Shown piece by piece: positions 44,250 through 53,174 of a stretch of 64,000 nucleotides of DNA (positions are counted from its first letter, which is position 1; every line of letters starts with the position of its first letter). The notes beneath the pieces were generated by a model. It was not told the DNA's origin, ran no database searches, and saw nothing but the letters and a program-made list of their open reading frames with translations. A program made the position numbers and the translations under genes. Source of the DNA: Microbaculum marinum (lineage in GTDB: Bacteria > Pseudomonadota > Alphaproteobacteria > Rhizobiales > Tepidamorphaceae); NCBI RefSeq assembly GCF_042646165.1, contig NZ_JBHRTC010000009.1; one strand, given 5' to 3'.

Positions 44250-45248
44250 ATGAAGCGCCACTCCGTGTGGGCCGCGCTGGTCGTGTCGACCTTCCTTGCC
44301 GCCACCGTGATCCTGCCCGAAACCACATATCTCCGATACGCGGCCGATTTCAGGAAACTGGCGGCGCCGGTCTTTTGTGCCCACGGCGATATCGATGTCG
44401 TATTCGTCGGGACGTCGCGGATGGCGCGCGCGGTCGATGGCCCCAGCATCGCGAAAGCCTATCGGCAGCAGACCGGAGCTGATCTTTCCCTCGTGGACTA
44501 CGCAAAGATCGGCCCATCGGAAGTTGTAATGGGAACGCTGCTGGAGGAGTTGCTGGAGCGCCGCCGCGTCAAGCTCATCATCGCCGAACTGGCTCACCTT
44601 CGCTCGGGAAAAAGCTGGGATGCGCTACAGAAAGTCGGCCGCGTCATGCCGTTCGTGCAATATGTCGAATACGTGTCGCGGATCGGAGATCACGGGCTCG
44701 CGCGGAACCTGAAAAAGGGCATCGAGACGCGTATGGGGTCCCTGGAAAGGGGCTTGAGCGAACCCTGGCTCGGTTGCTCCGAAGACCAAAGCATTGAAGG
44801 CCTGTACGACGCAACCGGGCCGCGACATCAGGAGCCGGCATTCGCCGGTTTTGTGAAGAAGCAAAGAGGAAAAGAGCCACGCGACCCTTATTCCAGGCTC
44901 CTGAGCGAAGGGGGCGAAAACCATCTTGAAGCCGCCAAGGAAGTCGTGGATCTCGCGGACAGACACGGCTCGAAAGTGGTTTTCATCGGTCTGACGGCCT
45001 ATCACGAACAGCAGATTGGCAGGGCCAGGCGCAAACGATTCAGAGCCATCGTCGGTGCGGATATCCTGAAGTGGCCCGCAAGCCTTCAGGACACGTTTAG
45101 GTCCGAGTACCTGTACGCCAACGCCAATCACCTCGATCAGGACGGCGCCCGGACGCTGGCCCCCTGGTTCGCGAGACAAATAGGGCGGTACCTGTCCCGC
45201 CATCCGGATCCGGATGCCGCCGTCAGTAGCCCATCGACGAGGCAATGA
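44250..45248 (+). CDS. SGNH-hydrolase-like membrane-anchored protein
   Basis: 332 aa with an N-terminal membrane segment or signal anchor (residues 6-24). VVFVGTSRMARAV (54-57 is GTSR) has the nucleophile serine of the DltD/AlgX/AlgJ-like SGNH group; the C-terminal ANANHLDQDGA near residue 300 would supply the catalytic His. The middle part is charged and helical. Members modify cell-envelope polysaccharides (acetyl transfer). I do not know the substrate. The ATG at 44250 is used; a TTG four codons earlier is possible. The gene follows an AT-rich gap and has a tRNA downstream. Confidence 0.7.
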   Translation: MKRHSVWAALVVSTFLAATVILPETTYLRYAADFRKLAAPVFCAHGDIDVVFVGTSRMARAVDGPSIAKAYRQQTGADLSLVDYAKIGPSEVVMGTLLEELLERRRVKLIIAELAHLRSGKSWDALQKVGRVMPFVQYVEYVSRIGDHGLARNLKKGIETRMGSLERGLSEPWLGCSEDQSIEGLYDATGPRHQEPAFAGFVKKQRGKEPRDPYSRLLSEGGENHLEAAKEVVDLADRHGSKVVFIGLTAYHEQQIGRARRKRFRAIVGADILKWPASLQDTFRSEYLYANANHLDQDGARTLAPWFARQIGRYLSRHPDPDAAVSSPSTRQ

Positions 45249-45416
45249 CCTCGCGGCGCCAGATGCGCGCGGCCTCCAGCGCGCTGACGCTGGCTGATGC
45301 GCGCGATGCGGCAGGTCTCGGGGCGCACTGGGGAGGACGACGTCGATACCGCAGCCGGCCCCAACAGGCCGGAATGCGAACAGGGAGCGGCGGCGGTCTG
45401 CGTGATATTTTCGGTA

Positions 45417-45491
45417 TGGCGCTCCCTAGGGGAGTCGAACCCCTCTTTCCAGATTGAAAATCTGGCGTCCTAACCGATAGACGAAGGGAGC
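45417..45491 (-). tRNA. tRNA-Glu (anticodon TTC)
   Basis: 75 nt on the minus strand, with CCA encoded. The acceptor GCTCCCT pairs with AGGGAGC, discriminator G. The anticodon loop in CAGATTTTCAATCTG gives TTC. GTTCGACTCC is the T loop. It lies between the SGNH-like gene and glyoxalase. Confidence 0.95.
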
Positions 45492-45558
45492 AGCGCCGGC
45501 ACGGATATAAAAGGGTTTTGCCTTGCCCGCAACACCGCCGATGCGGTCGCCGGGGATT

Positions 45559-45999
45559 TCACCACTTGCCGGTATTGGCCATCGAGGCCCACGGCTCCGC
45601 GGCCGGCAGGGAACCGCCCTTCTGCAGCAGTTCGATCGAGATGTTGTCGGGCGAGCGCACGAACGCCATGTGCCCGTCGCGCGGCGGCCGGTTGATCGTG
45701 ACGCCGGCCGTCTGCAGCCTCTCGCAGGTTGCGTAGATGTCGTCGACGACGAAGGCGAGGTGGCCGAAATTGCGGCCTTCGCCATACTCCTCGGGATCCC
45801 AGTTGTAGGTCAGCTCCAGGAGCGGCGCGCGCTCCGATTCGGCCCGGCCGAGATCCTCCGGCGCGGCCAGGAAGATCAGCGTGAAGCGGCCCTTCTCGTC
45901 GTCGATCCGGCGCACCTCCTTCATGCCGAGGAGGTCGCAGTAGAATTTCAGCGACGCGTCGACGTCGCTGACGCGAACCATGGTGTGCAGATATTTCAC
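45559..45999 (-). CDS. gloA: Lactoylglutathione lyase (glyoxalase I)
   Basis: Converts the methylglyoxal-glutathione hemithioacetal to S-lactoylglutathione. 146 aa. Metal ligands are H5 (KYLHTMVRV), a Glu in APLLELTYNWD near residue 65, H near GHLAFVVDD (75-85) and a Glu in SIELLQK near 125. The set and the NWDPEEYGEG stretch match the Ni-type bacterial GloA. Length normal. Convergently arranged with the tRNA on the same strand; sirtuin gene divergent 92 nt away. Confidence 0.94.
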   Translation of the reverse strand: MKYLHTMVRVSDVDASLKFYCDLLGMKEVRRIDDEKGRFTLIFLAAPEDLGRAESERAPLLELTYNWDPEEYGEGRNFGHLAFVVDDIYATCERLQTAGVTINRPPRDGHMAFVRSPDNISIELLQKGGSLPAAEPWASMANTGKW

Positions 46000-46091
46000 C
46001 GGCCTCTCCTTTGCGCGCGCAAGCCAAGGCTGGCAAACTAGGCCGCATCGACCGCCGGGCCAAGGCCCCGCCGATCCAGCGGCGAGGAGAC

Positions 46092-46862
46092 ATGGGACTG
46101 ATGGAGGATCTCGAGCCGCCGGCCGGGCGGCTGCTGCGCATGGTCCGCGAGGCCGAGCGGATCGTCGTCTTCACCGGCGCCGGCATCTCGACGGAAAGCG
46201 GCATCCCGGATTTCCGCAGCCCGGGCGGGATGTGGACCAAGGCGATGCCGATCGACTTCCAGGACTACGTCTCGTCCGCGGAAATGCGCGCGGAGGCGTG
46301 GCGGCGCAAGTTCGCCATGGAGCCGACCTTCCGCGCGGCGCGGCCCAACGACGGGCACAAGGCGGTGGCCCACCTCGTGCGCATCGGCAAGGTGCGCCAC
46401 GTCATTACCCAGAACATCGACAACCTGCACCAGGCCTCCGGCATACCCGCCGATCGCATCATCGAGCTGCACGGCAACGCCAGCTACGCCCGGTGCCTGG
46501 CCTGCGGACTGCGCCACGAGATCGACGACATCCGCGCAGCCTTCGAGGAGACCGGCGCCGCGCCCGACTGCCGGTCCTGCGGCGGCATCGTCAAGACGGC
46601 GACGATCTCCTTCGGCCAGGCGATGCCGGAGGAGGAGATGCTGCGCGCCGAGGCCGCGACGCTCGACTGCGACCTGTTCATCGCGATCGGCACGTCGCTG
46701 GTCGTCTACCCGGCCGCCGGCTTTCCGCTGATGGCCAAGCGCAACGGCGCCGGCCTCGTCATCGTCAACCGCGACCCGACGGATCTCGATTGCCATGCCG
46801 ATCTGGTCGTCAGCGACGAAATCGGCACCGTGCTCGGTCCGATGATCGCATTGAACGGATAG
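46092..46862 (+). CDS. Sir2-family NAD-dependent protein deacylase
   Basis: 256 aa, class III type sirtuin. NAD motif GAGISTESGIPDFRSPGG near residue 30; TQNIDNLHQASG near 115; the catalytic His in ELHGNAS near 135; zinc cysteines in ARCLACGLRHE and CRSCGGIVKTATISFGQ; GTSLVVYPAAGF near 210. Start at ATG 46092, with GGCGAGGAGA upstream; an earlier in-frame start 27 codons upstream is unlikely. Removes acetyl (perhaps succinyl) groups from lysine, with NAD used up. Divergent from gloA. Confidence 0.93.
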   Translation: MGLMEDLEPPAGRLLRMVREAERIVVFTGAGISTESGIPDFRSPGGMWTKAMPIDFQDYVSSAEMRAEAWRRKFAMEPTFRAARPNDGHKAVAHLVRIGKVRHVITQNIDNLHQASGIPADRIIELHGNASYARCLACGLRHEIDDIRAAFEETGAAPDCRSCGGIVKTATISFGQAMPEEEMLRAEAATLDCDLFIAIGTSLVVYPAAGFPLMAKRNGAGLVIVNRDPTDLDCHADLVVSDEIGTVLGPMIALNG

Positions 46863-47023
46863 GTATCCACACGGTCCAGTGGAATTGCGCCACTGAAACG
46901 GGTCAGGATTTGGCCTTCCGCGTCGTTGGTGCAATGATAATCTGGATTGCGAATCGGGGGGACGGCAGCGCCGTCGACAACAGCGTATCGGGGGACGTCG
47001 CGTGCGGACGTTGGAGTCTGAAC

Positions 47024-47599
47024 ATGGGGGCTAAGGGCGCGCCGGACATCGGGGCGGACGCCGGCTACGGGGAAGAGCAGTCCGTCGACGTCGTCGAGAT
47101 CGTCGGCACCATCAAGTGGTTCGATGCGGGCAAGGGATACGGATTCATCGTGCCCGACAACGGCCTGCCGGACGTGCTGCTTCACGTCACCTGCCTGCGC
47201 CGGGACGGCTACCAGATGGCCTACGAGGGCGCCCGCATCGTCTGCGAGGCGTTGAGCAGGCCCAAGGGCATGCAGGCCTTCCGGGTCGTCAGCATGGACG
47301 AATCGACGGCGATCCATCCGGCCCAGATGGCGCCACGAACGCATGTCACGGTCGATGCCGGCAGCGATTTCGAGCGGGTCGAGGTAAAATGGTTCAACCG
47401 TGTCCGCGGCTACGGTTTTCTGACGCGCGGCGAGGGCACGCCGGACATCTTCGTGCACATGGAAACGCTGCGCCGCTTTGGCTTCGCGGAACTGCGGCCC
47501 GGCCAGACGCTGATGGTTCGCTTCGGTCCGGGACCGAAGGGGCTGATGGCCGCCGAGATCCGGCCCGACGGCGGCGGCGGCGGACCGGCCTCGCACTGA
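47024..47599 (+). CDS. Double cold-shock domain protein
   Basis: 191 aa with two cold-shock (CSD) domains: residues about 28-90 (GTIKWFDAGKGYGFIVPD, then VLLHVTCLRRDG) and about 125-185 (EVKWFNRVRGYGFLTRGEG, then IFVHMETLRRFG). Both keep the RNP1-like KGYGFI/RGYGFL and RNP2-like FVH motifs, so RNA/ssDNA binding is likely. Such double-CSD proteins are typical of alphaproteobacteria. GGAG lies seven bases before the ATG. DUF192 gene follows by 11 nt, probably co-transcribed. Confidence 0.94.
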   Translation: MGAKGAPDIGADAGYGEEQSVDVVEIVGTIKWFDAGKGYGFIVPDNGLPDVLLHVTCLRRDGYQMAYEGARIVCEALSRPKGMQAFRVVSMDESTAIHPAQMAPRTHVTVDAGSDFERVEVKWFNRVRGYGFLTRGEGTPDIFVHMETLRRFGFAELRPGQTLMVRFGPGPKGLMAAEIRPDGGGGGPASH

Positions 47600-47610
47600 C
47601 CCGCCCCGGA

Positions 47611-48102
47611 ATGTCCGCATCGCTCGGCGCCGCTCTGAACGCCTGCCGGCGCGCCGCGCTGGTCTGGGTGCTGTCGCTCGCGATGGTGGCGACGCTCGGT
47701 GCGGGCGCCCGGGCGGCGGAGACCGAACCTCTCGTCGTGGAGACCGACAGCGGTTCGCACGCCTTCGATGTGGAGCTGGCGGTGACGCCGTCCGAGCGCG
47801 GGCGGGGCCTGATGTACCGCCAGTCGATGGCCGACGACGCCGGCATGCTGTTCGACTTCGGCGTCGACGACGAGGCGACGATGTGGATGCAGAATACCTA
47901 CATCCCGCTCGACATGATCTTCATCACCGCCGACGGCACCGTTCACCGGATCGCCCGCGACACGACGCCGTTCTCGACCGAGATCATCTCGTCGAAAGGT
48001 CCCGTGCGCGCGGTCCTCGAGCTGAACGCCGGCAAGGCCGCCGAGATCGGCCTGAAGCGGGGCGACACCGTCCGCCACCGGATGTTCGGCAACGACGGGT
48101 AG
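47611..48102 (+). CDS. DUF192-family secreted protein
   Basis: 163 aa with a signal peptide (residues 12-36, LVWVLSLAMVATLGAGARAA). The DUF192 core begins with HAFDVELAVTPSERGRGLMYR and has DDEATMWMQNTYIPLDMIFI, then VLELNAGKAAEIGLKRGDTV. Members are periplasmic proteins of unknown role. They often follow a double cold-shock protein in this group of bacteria, as here. It is the last gene before tRNA-Pro. Confidence 0.87.
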   Translation: MSASLGAALNACRRAALVWVLSLAMVATLGAGARAAETEPLVVETDSGSHAFDVELAVTPSERGRGLMYRQSMADDAGMLFDFGVDDEATMWMQNTYIPLDMIFITADGTVHRIARDTTPFSTEIISSKGPVRAVLELNAGKAAEIGLKRGDTVRHRMFGNDG

Positions 48103-48320
48103 CAGCGGCAGGCCAACACTAAGATTGCCGCCGGGGCGGCGGCCATGGCGGCCGGGCCGGGTGGCCGACCGACGGCGCCACGGCTGCGGGCTCGTCCTGG
48201 CCATCGTCGCGTCCGCGCAGCACGATGTGAGGTCCACGTCCGCAAACGCGTCGTCGTGGTTGCCTATTGCTTGCGGCGGCCCGCCCGACCCGCTAGATAC
48301 GCGGTACTTGCTAGGGAATT

Positions 48321-48397
48321 CGGGGTATAGCTCAGTCTGGTAGAGCACCGGCTTTGGGAGCCGGGGGTCGCAAGTTCGAATCTTGCTGCCCCGACCA
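48321..48397 (+). tRNA. tRNA-Pro (anticodon TGG)
   Basis: 77 nt, CCA encoded. Acceptor CGGGGTA pairs with TGCCCCG; discriminator A. The anticodon loop CTTTGGGAG gives TGG. The T loop is GTTCGAATC. Followed by the complex I subunit gene. Confidence 0.95.
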
Positions 48398-48441
48398 ATT
48401 GAAGTGGCCGCAACGGGCCGACGATTTCGGAGCATCGGGAC

Positions 48442-48747
48442 ATGCCAGCGCGAATCTTCAAACCTGCGAAAACGGCCATGCAGTCCGGCACGGCGAAGAC
48501 GCACGAATGGCGGCTGGAATTCGAGCAGGAAGTGCCCCGCAGTCTCGAGCCGTTGATGGGATACACCAGCTCGGCGGACATGAAGCAGCAGCTTCGGCTG
48601 AATTTTCCGAGCAAGGAAGCCGCGATCGAGTATGCCGAACGCAACGGCATCCCCTACACCGTGTTCGAGCCGCACGAGCCGAAGCGCCGCACGCTCGCCT
48701 ATGCGGACAACTTCCGGTACAACCGGCTGGGTCAGTGGACCCACTAG
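48442..48747 (+). CDS. NDUFS4-like NADH dehydrogenase accessory subunit
   Basis: 101 aa, of the ETC complex I subunit family. ARIFKPAKTAMQSG opens the protein; EWRLEFEQEVPRSLEPLMGYT and YADNFRYNRLGQWTH end with the typical basic-aromatic tail. This supernumerary subunit, known also from mitochondria (AQDQ), is one of the few found in alphaproteobacteria, which supports the taxonomic call. It lies between two tRNA genes, away from the nuo operon. Confidence 0.93.
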   Translation: MPARIFKPAKTAMQSGTAKTHEWRLEFEQEVPRSLEPLMGYTSSADMKQQLRLNFPSKEAAIEYAERNGIPYTVFEPHEPKRRTLAYADNFRYNRLGQWTH

Positions 48748-48797
48748 CCGGACGTCCCGGCGGCTCGGAATCGTTTGCATTTTCGCGCCCGCCCTCC

Positions 48798-48874
48798 GGC
48801 CCCGTAGCTCAGCTGGATAGAGCGGCAGCCTTCTAAGCTGCATGTCGCAGGTTCGAGTCCTGCCGGGGTCGCCA
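48798..48874 (+). tRNA. tRNA-Arg (anticodon TCT)
   Basis: 77 nt with CCA. Acceptor GGCCCCG pairs with CGGGGTC (one G-U); discriminator G. Anticodon loop CTTCTAA gives TCT. T loop GTTCGAGTC. It reads the rare AGA/AGG codons. Confidence 0.95.
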
Positions 48875-49101
48875 TTACTTCAGATTTCATGCCGGAAGGG
48901 TTCCGTCGGGGCCACTTCGATCTTGCCGGGCGGGGCAGCGGGCCTATCTTCGAAATCAGGCAAGCGACATCGGAACGCCTTTGCGCCGACATCATGCCGC
49001 CATGCGCCTGCGCGATAGTCCCTCCGACCGCCCGGATGCGGCCCCAGCCGGTACCCCGGCCGGGATTCGGGTCGGTCAGGTCGAACACGGGGAGGTTGTG
49101 A

Positions 49102-49461
49102 ATGAATGGCTACATCGCGTTGATACGGTATCCGGCTGACAGCATCGAGTGGCTGGTCACCTTTCCGGATCTTCCAGGGTGCCGGGCGTCCGGTCGCTCC
49201 ATGGACGATGCGCTGGTCAACGGGCGGACGGCGCTGTCGGCGCACCTTGCCGAGATCGCGCTGTCCGGCAGGTCGGCTCCGGCGGCCCGGGAACCGGGCG
49301 ACATGCTTCTGGCGGCCAACGACGATCCGGCTCTCGCCGCCCAGATGGTCGGTGCCGTTCTGCGGGTCATCGAGCCCGAAGCAGACGAGGCCGTGACGGT
49401 ATCCGCCTCGGTCGCGGGAGACAAAGTCGGCTTCTACGGAGAGGTGCGGCGGAGCGCCTGA
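49102..49461 (+). CDS. HicB-like antitoxin (orphan)
   Basis: 119 aa. N-terminal HicB partial RNase-H-like fold: YIALIRYPADSIEWLVTFPD and PDLPGCRASGRSMDDAL, a strong match to the family. The HicA toxin (about 60 aa) would normally lie next to it, but neither flank holds one. The C-terminal part (ALSAHLAEIALSGRSAPAA, then VIEPEADEAVTVSASVAGD) is longer than in most HicB and has no clear RHH or HTH motif. It may be a free-standing regulatory protein. It ends 21 nt before the convergent DUF4424 gene. Confidence 0.78.
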   Translation: MNGYIALIRYPADSIEWLVTFPDLPGCRASGRSMDDALVNGRTALSAHLAEIALSGRSAPAAREPGDMLLAANDDPALAAQMVGAVLRVIEPEADEAVTVSASVAGDKVGFYGEVRRSA

Positions 49462-49482
49462 GCGCTGCCGTGTTCCGAAAGG

Positions 49483-50466
49483 CTACTGGGGCGGCGGCGC
49501 CAGGAACAGGATGCTCAGGTCCTTCTGCGGCACGTAGTCCGTCGCCTCGTATTCGAACTGCGTCGGGCCGGTCTTCTTCAGGCCGTCCAGGCACAGGCTG
49601 ACCAGCCAGGCCGGATCCTTCTTGTCGACGATCATCCGGAACGTGCCGATCGGTCCCTGCCAGTTGCGGGCTGTGGTCAGGATGTAGTCGAGCCGGTGTT
49701 CGAGCAAGTAGTCGGCGCCGGTTTCGGCGAGCCGCTTACGGATGCCGGCCTGGGTCGAATCGTCGATGCAGTACTCCTCGAGCCTGCCTTCGATATCCTC
49801 CTGATCGAGTATGTAGGTGCCGAAGAAGGACGTGCCGACCACGGGACGGTAGCGGTGCTCGACGATCGTTTCGGAAAGGGGCGCAAACTCCTGCTCCCAG
49901 TAGAACACCGTCGTCAGCGTCCAGAACGGCATCAGGGGATCGTGCGGCTCGAAGGCGTGCCCGATGCCCAGCCGCTCGAACTCGGCGCGTGTCTCGGCGT
50001 CGAGCGACCCGAGGATTTCGTAGGCTTCGTCGGAATAGGGGTTGAGCGGGATGCCGTGGCCGGCCAGCAGTTCCGTCCTGTCGATGCCCTGGCTGTACGC
50101 CCGCCGCTCCACCGACGGTTCCACTGGCGTGCCGTTCACCGCCACCTCGAAGTTCACGAAGTTGTCGCTGTCTGCGGACGGCAGGTCGATGGGGACCTCG
50201 AAGAGTTCCTGCATGTCGATATCGGGCAGCGGAAACGCCACCAGCAGCCGGATCGGCTCTTCCGTCGTGTTGCGGATCACGTAGCGGACGCCGACCTCGT
50301 CCGGTGACAGGTAGAGGTCTTCCCGGTCGATGACGATGTCGAAATTGGGAACCAGCGTGATGCTGCCGGCCCCGAGCACGGCCGAGGAATCGTTGGCCAC
50401 TGCGGAACCCGTGATGCTGCCGGCCAGAACCGCAACCGCTATCGCATGCGAAGCTGCCTGTTTCAC
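49483..50466 (-). CDS. DUF4424-like secreted protein
   Basis: 327 aa with a signal peptide (residues 5-25, ASHAIAVAVLAGSITGSAVA). The remainder is a beta-rich periplasmic domain (VRYVIRNTTEEPIRLLVAFP, then FYWEQEFAPLSETIVEHRY) like the DUF4424 family. The GTG start at 50464-50466 is chosen because GGGAGG lies six bases upstream and a longer frame overlaps metC. It follows metC by 80 nt on the same strand. Function unknown. Confidence 0.75.
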   Translation of the reverse strand: MKQAASHAIAVAVLAGSITGSAVANDSSAVLGAGSITLVPNFDIVIDREDLYLSPDEVGVRYVIRNTTEEPIRLLVAFPLPDIDMQELFEVPIDLPSADSDNFVNFEVAVNGTPVEPSVERRAYSQGIDRTELLAGHGIPLNPYSDEAYEILGSLDAETRAEFERLGIGHAFEPHDPLMPFWTLTTVFYWEQEFAPLSETIVEHRYRPVVGTSFFGTYILDQEDIEGRLEEYCIDDSTQAGIRKRLAETGADYLLEHRLDYILTTARNWQGPIGTFRMIVDKKDPAWLVSLCLDGLKKTGPTQFEYEATDYVPQKDLSILFLAPPPQ

Positions 50467-50546
50467 GCCATGCCTCCCGTATTGGACGTGGGCAGCGTAT
50501 CGCGAAAGTTGCCGCGCGTGCAGTGGGCTGCAGCGCGTTTCCCCGG

Positions 50547-51737
50547 CTACGCCGATCCGCCGGCGTTGCGCCACCGTTCGAGCCCGGCCTCCAGGTCGGC
50601 GATCAGGTCGGCGGTGTCCTCGAGGCCGATATGCAGCCTGACCGCCGGTCCGTCCGCCTCCCAGGTGGTCGCGGTGCGGTAGGCGCGCGGGTCGAACGGC
50701 AGTGCGAGGCTTTCGTAGCCGCCCCAGGAGGCGCCGATGCCGAACAGGTCGAGGCCGTCGACGAACGCGGCAAGCGCCTCCTTCGGGCCGGGCTTCAGGA
50801 CGATCGAGAACAGCGACGACGCGCCGGAGAAGTCGCGCTTCCACAGGGCGTGGTCGGGATGGCTTTCCAGCGCGGGGTGCAGGACGGCAGCGATTTCCGG
50901 GCGCTGCTCGAGCCACCGGGCGACGTCTATGCCCGCCGCCATCTGGTGCTTGAGCCGCGCCGACAGCGTCCGGATGCCCCGCTGGCCCAGCCATACGACG
51001 TCGGGTCCTGCGCATTCGCCGAGGAAACCCCAGGTCTCCTTCACCGACGGCCAGGTCCGGCTATTGGCGGTCACCGTGCCAAGCATGACGTCCGAATGGC
51101 CGCCCACATATTTCGTCGCCGCGTGGATCGAGATATCGACGCCCAGGTCCAGCGCCTTGAGGAAGAGTGGAGTCGCCCAGGTGTTGTCGATCATCGTCAC
51201 CACGCCGCGGTCGCGCGCCGCATCGGCGATCGCCGGGATGTCCTGCACCTCGAACGTCTGGGAGCCGGGCGATTCCAGGAAGACGACGGCCGTATTGTCG
51301 CGGATCAGGTCCGATATCGCGCCGCCGATCCGTGGGTCATAGTATTCGGTCTCCACGCCGAAGCGCGTCAGCATGTTGGCGCAGAACCTGCGCGTCGGCG
51401 CGTAGCAGGAATCCGTGACGAGCACGTGGTCGCCGCTCTTGACCTGCGACTGGAGGGCGATCGCGATTGCCGCCAGGCCGGAAGAGGTCAGCACGGTGCC
51501 CGCGCCGCCCTCGAGGTGCGTCATCGCCGCTTCCAGTGAATCGGTCGTCGGACTGCCGGTTCGGCCGTACGGGTAACGGGCCTTGCGCTGCTCGAAAGCG
51601 GCGAGATCGGGATAAAGGACAGTCGATCCGCGATAGACGGGTGGATTGACGAAACCGAAATACTCGCCCGGTTCGCGCCCTACAGTGACAATATCCGTAT
51701 CGATGCGATGAGACGTCGTTTTGTCTTTCGATGCCAT
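50547..51737 (-). CDS. metC: Cystathionine beta-lyase
   Basis: PLP enzyme that cleaves cystathionine to homocysteine, pyruvate and ammonia. 396 aa. YGRTGSPTTDSLEAA near 60; VTDSCYAPTRRF near 110; the PLP lysine in ISIHAATKYVGGHSDVMLG near 210; and VRLHIGLEDTADLIADLE at the end. The YPYGRTGSPT variant and the position just before aapJ match MetC of rhizobia. It is divergent from aapJ, with 259 nt between. Confidence 0.92.
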   Translation of the reverse strand: MASKDKTTSHRIDTDIVTVGREPGEYFGFVNPPVYRGSTVLYPDLAAFEQRKARYPYGRTGSPTTDSLEAAMTHLEGGAGTVLTSSGLAAIAIALQSQVKSGDHVLVTDSCYAPTRRFCANMLTRFGVETEYYDPRIGGAISDLIRDNTAVVFLESPGSQTFEVQDIPAIADAARDRGVVTMIDNTWATPLFLKALDLGVDISIHAATKYVGGHSDVMLGTVTANSRTWPSVKETWGFLGECAGPDVVWLGQRGIRTLSARLKHQMAAGIDVARWLEQRPEIAAVLHPALESHPDHALWKRDFSGASSLFSIVLKPGPKEALAAFVDGLDLFGIGASWGGYESLALPFDPRAYRTATTWEADGPAVRLHIGLEDTADLIADLEAGLERWRNAGGSA

Positions 51738-51996
51738 TTTGCCCGTCGTCTGCGTTTCTGCCGATAATTCCCCGGTCCATTCGATGGAGCCGGCCGAATA
51801 GCCTTGACCAAACGGTCATAATCGCCTGTGATGCGCCGAGTATCTCCCGGTTCCCCGGCGCTTGTGCGATGCGATCTGCCGGTCCGGATTGGGGCGCATA
51901 CCAGTGGGGGAGTTGAGAGATGGAATCCGGCGACGATCGGGACCGCTCTACACGTAAACCTCACACAATCCAACGGGTAACAGAGAAGGCTGCGTT

Positions 51997-53016
51997 ATGA
52001 AGAACAAATTGGTGCCGGTTGTCGCCGGCGTAGCGCTCGGGTTCGTCGCCGTGGGAGCGGCCTCGGCCACGACGCTGGAAGACGTGAAGGGGAAGGGCTT
52101 CGTCCAGTGCGGCGTGAGCCAGGGGCTTCCGGGCTTCTCGAATCCTGACGACCAGGGCAACTGGACCGGCCTGGACGTCGACTACTGCCGCGCCGTGGCG
52201 GCGGCCGTGTTCAACGACCCGAACGCGGTGAAGTTCACGCCGCTGTCGGCCAAGGAACGCTTCACCGCGCTGCAGTCCGGCGAGGTCGACATCCTGTCGC
52301 GCAACACCACCTGGACGATGAGCCGCGATACGGCGCTCGGCCTGAACTTCGCCGGCGTCGACTATTACGACGGCCAGGGCTTCATGGTCCGCAAGTCGCT
52401 TGGCATCTCCTCGGCGCTCGAACTGTCGGGCGCCTCGGTGTGCACCAACACCGGCACGACCACCGAGCTCAACGTCGCCGACTACTTCCGCGCCAACAAC
52501 ATGGACTACGAGATCGTCGCCTTCGAGAAGGCCGACGAAGTCGTCGCCGCCTACGATGCCGGCCGCTGCGACGTCTACACGACCGACGCCTCGGGCCTCT
52601 ATGCCCAGCGCCTCAAGCTGACCAACCCCGACGAGCACATGGTGCTGCCGGAGATCATCTCCAAGGAGCCGCTCGGCCCGGTCGTCCGTCAGGGCGACGA
52701 CGAGTGGTTCAACATCGCCAAGTGGGTGCTGTTCGCGCTGATCAACGCCGAGGAACTCGGCGTGACCCAGGCCAATGTCGGTGAGATGAAGAACTCCGAC
52801 AATCCCGAGATCAAGCGTCTGCTCGGCACCGAAGGCGCCTTCGGCGAGGGTATCGGCCTGACCAACGACTGGGCGGCGAACGCCGTCGCCGCCGTCGGCA
52901 ACTACGGTGAAGTCTTCGACCGCAACGTCGGCCCGGATACGCCGCTTGGCATCGCGCGCGGACTGAACGCGCTCTGGACCAAGGGTGGCATCCTGTACGC
53001 GCCGCCGGTCCGCTGA
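51997..53016 (+). CDS. aapJ: General L-amino acid ABC transporter, binding protein
   Basis: 339 aa periplasmic binding protein with a short signal peptide (residues 5-22). GFVQCGVSQGLPGFSNPDDQ and WTGLDVDYCRAVAAAVF open the mature part; TTTELNVADYFRANN and SGLYAQRLKLTNPDEH are the ligand-binding loops of the AapJ/BztA group. AGAAGG lies eight bases before the ATG. It feeds a wide range of L-amino acids to AapQMP. A strong hairpin after the stop should give excess binding protein over the permeases. Confidence 0.96.
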   Translation: MKNKLVPVVAGVALGFVAVGAASATTLEDVKGKGFVQCGVSQGLPGFSNPDDQGNWTGLDVDYCRAVAAAVFNDPNAVKFTPLSAKERFTALQSGEVDILSRNTTWTMSRDTALGLNFAGVDYYDGQGFMVRKSLGISSALELSGASVCTNTGTTTELNVADYFRANNMDYEIVAFEKADEVVAAYDAGRCDVYTTDASGLYAQRLKLTNPDEHMVLPEIISKEPLGPVVRQGDDEWFNIAKWVLFALINAEELGVTQANVGEMKNSDNPEIKRLLGTEGAFGEGIGLTNDWAANAVAAVGNYGEVFDRNVGPDTPLGIARGLNALWTKGGILYAPPVR

Positions 53017-53026
53017 TCTGATCTCC

Positions 53027-53054
53027 GCCCCCGGCCGTCCCGACGGCCGGGGGC
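53027..53054 (+). terminator. Hairpin between aapJ and aapQ
   Basis: A perfect 12-bp GC stem (53027-53038 with 53043-53054) and a four-base loop start about ten bases after the aapJ stop and are followed by TTTCG. Its position inside a known operon suggests partial termination or message protection. Confidence 0.65.
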
Positions 53055-53174
53055 TTTCGTATCCGGGACCGGATCGACGAACGCACAGCGACATGCTGGC
53101 CGTCCGGACACGGGTACGCGAATTGCGGTTTGGGGCGCTCATTCGGCCGCTTGGAGCGTCAGCGGAGGGGGACT

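Noticed and set aside
48744..49088. Minus-strand frame with a protein ending in PAGLEPATCSLEG-like sequence
   Set aside because: This is a known artefact from translating the antisense strand of tRNA-Arg; the tRNA-Pro antisense frame (48264-48650) is of the same kind.
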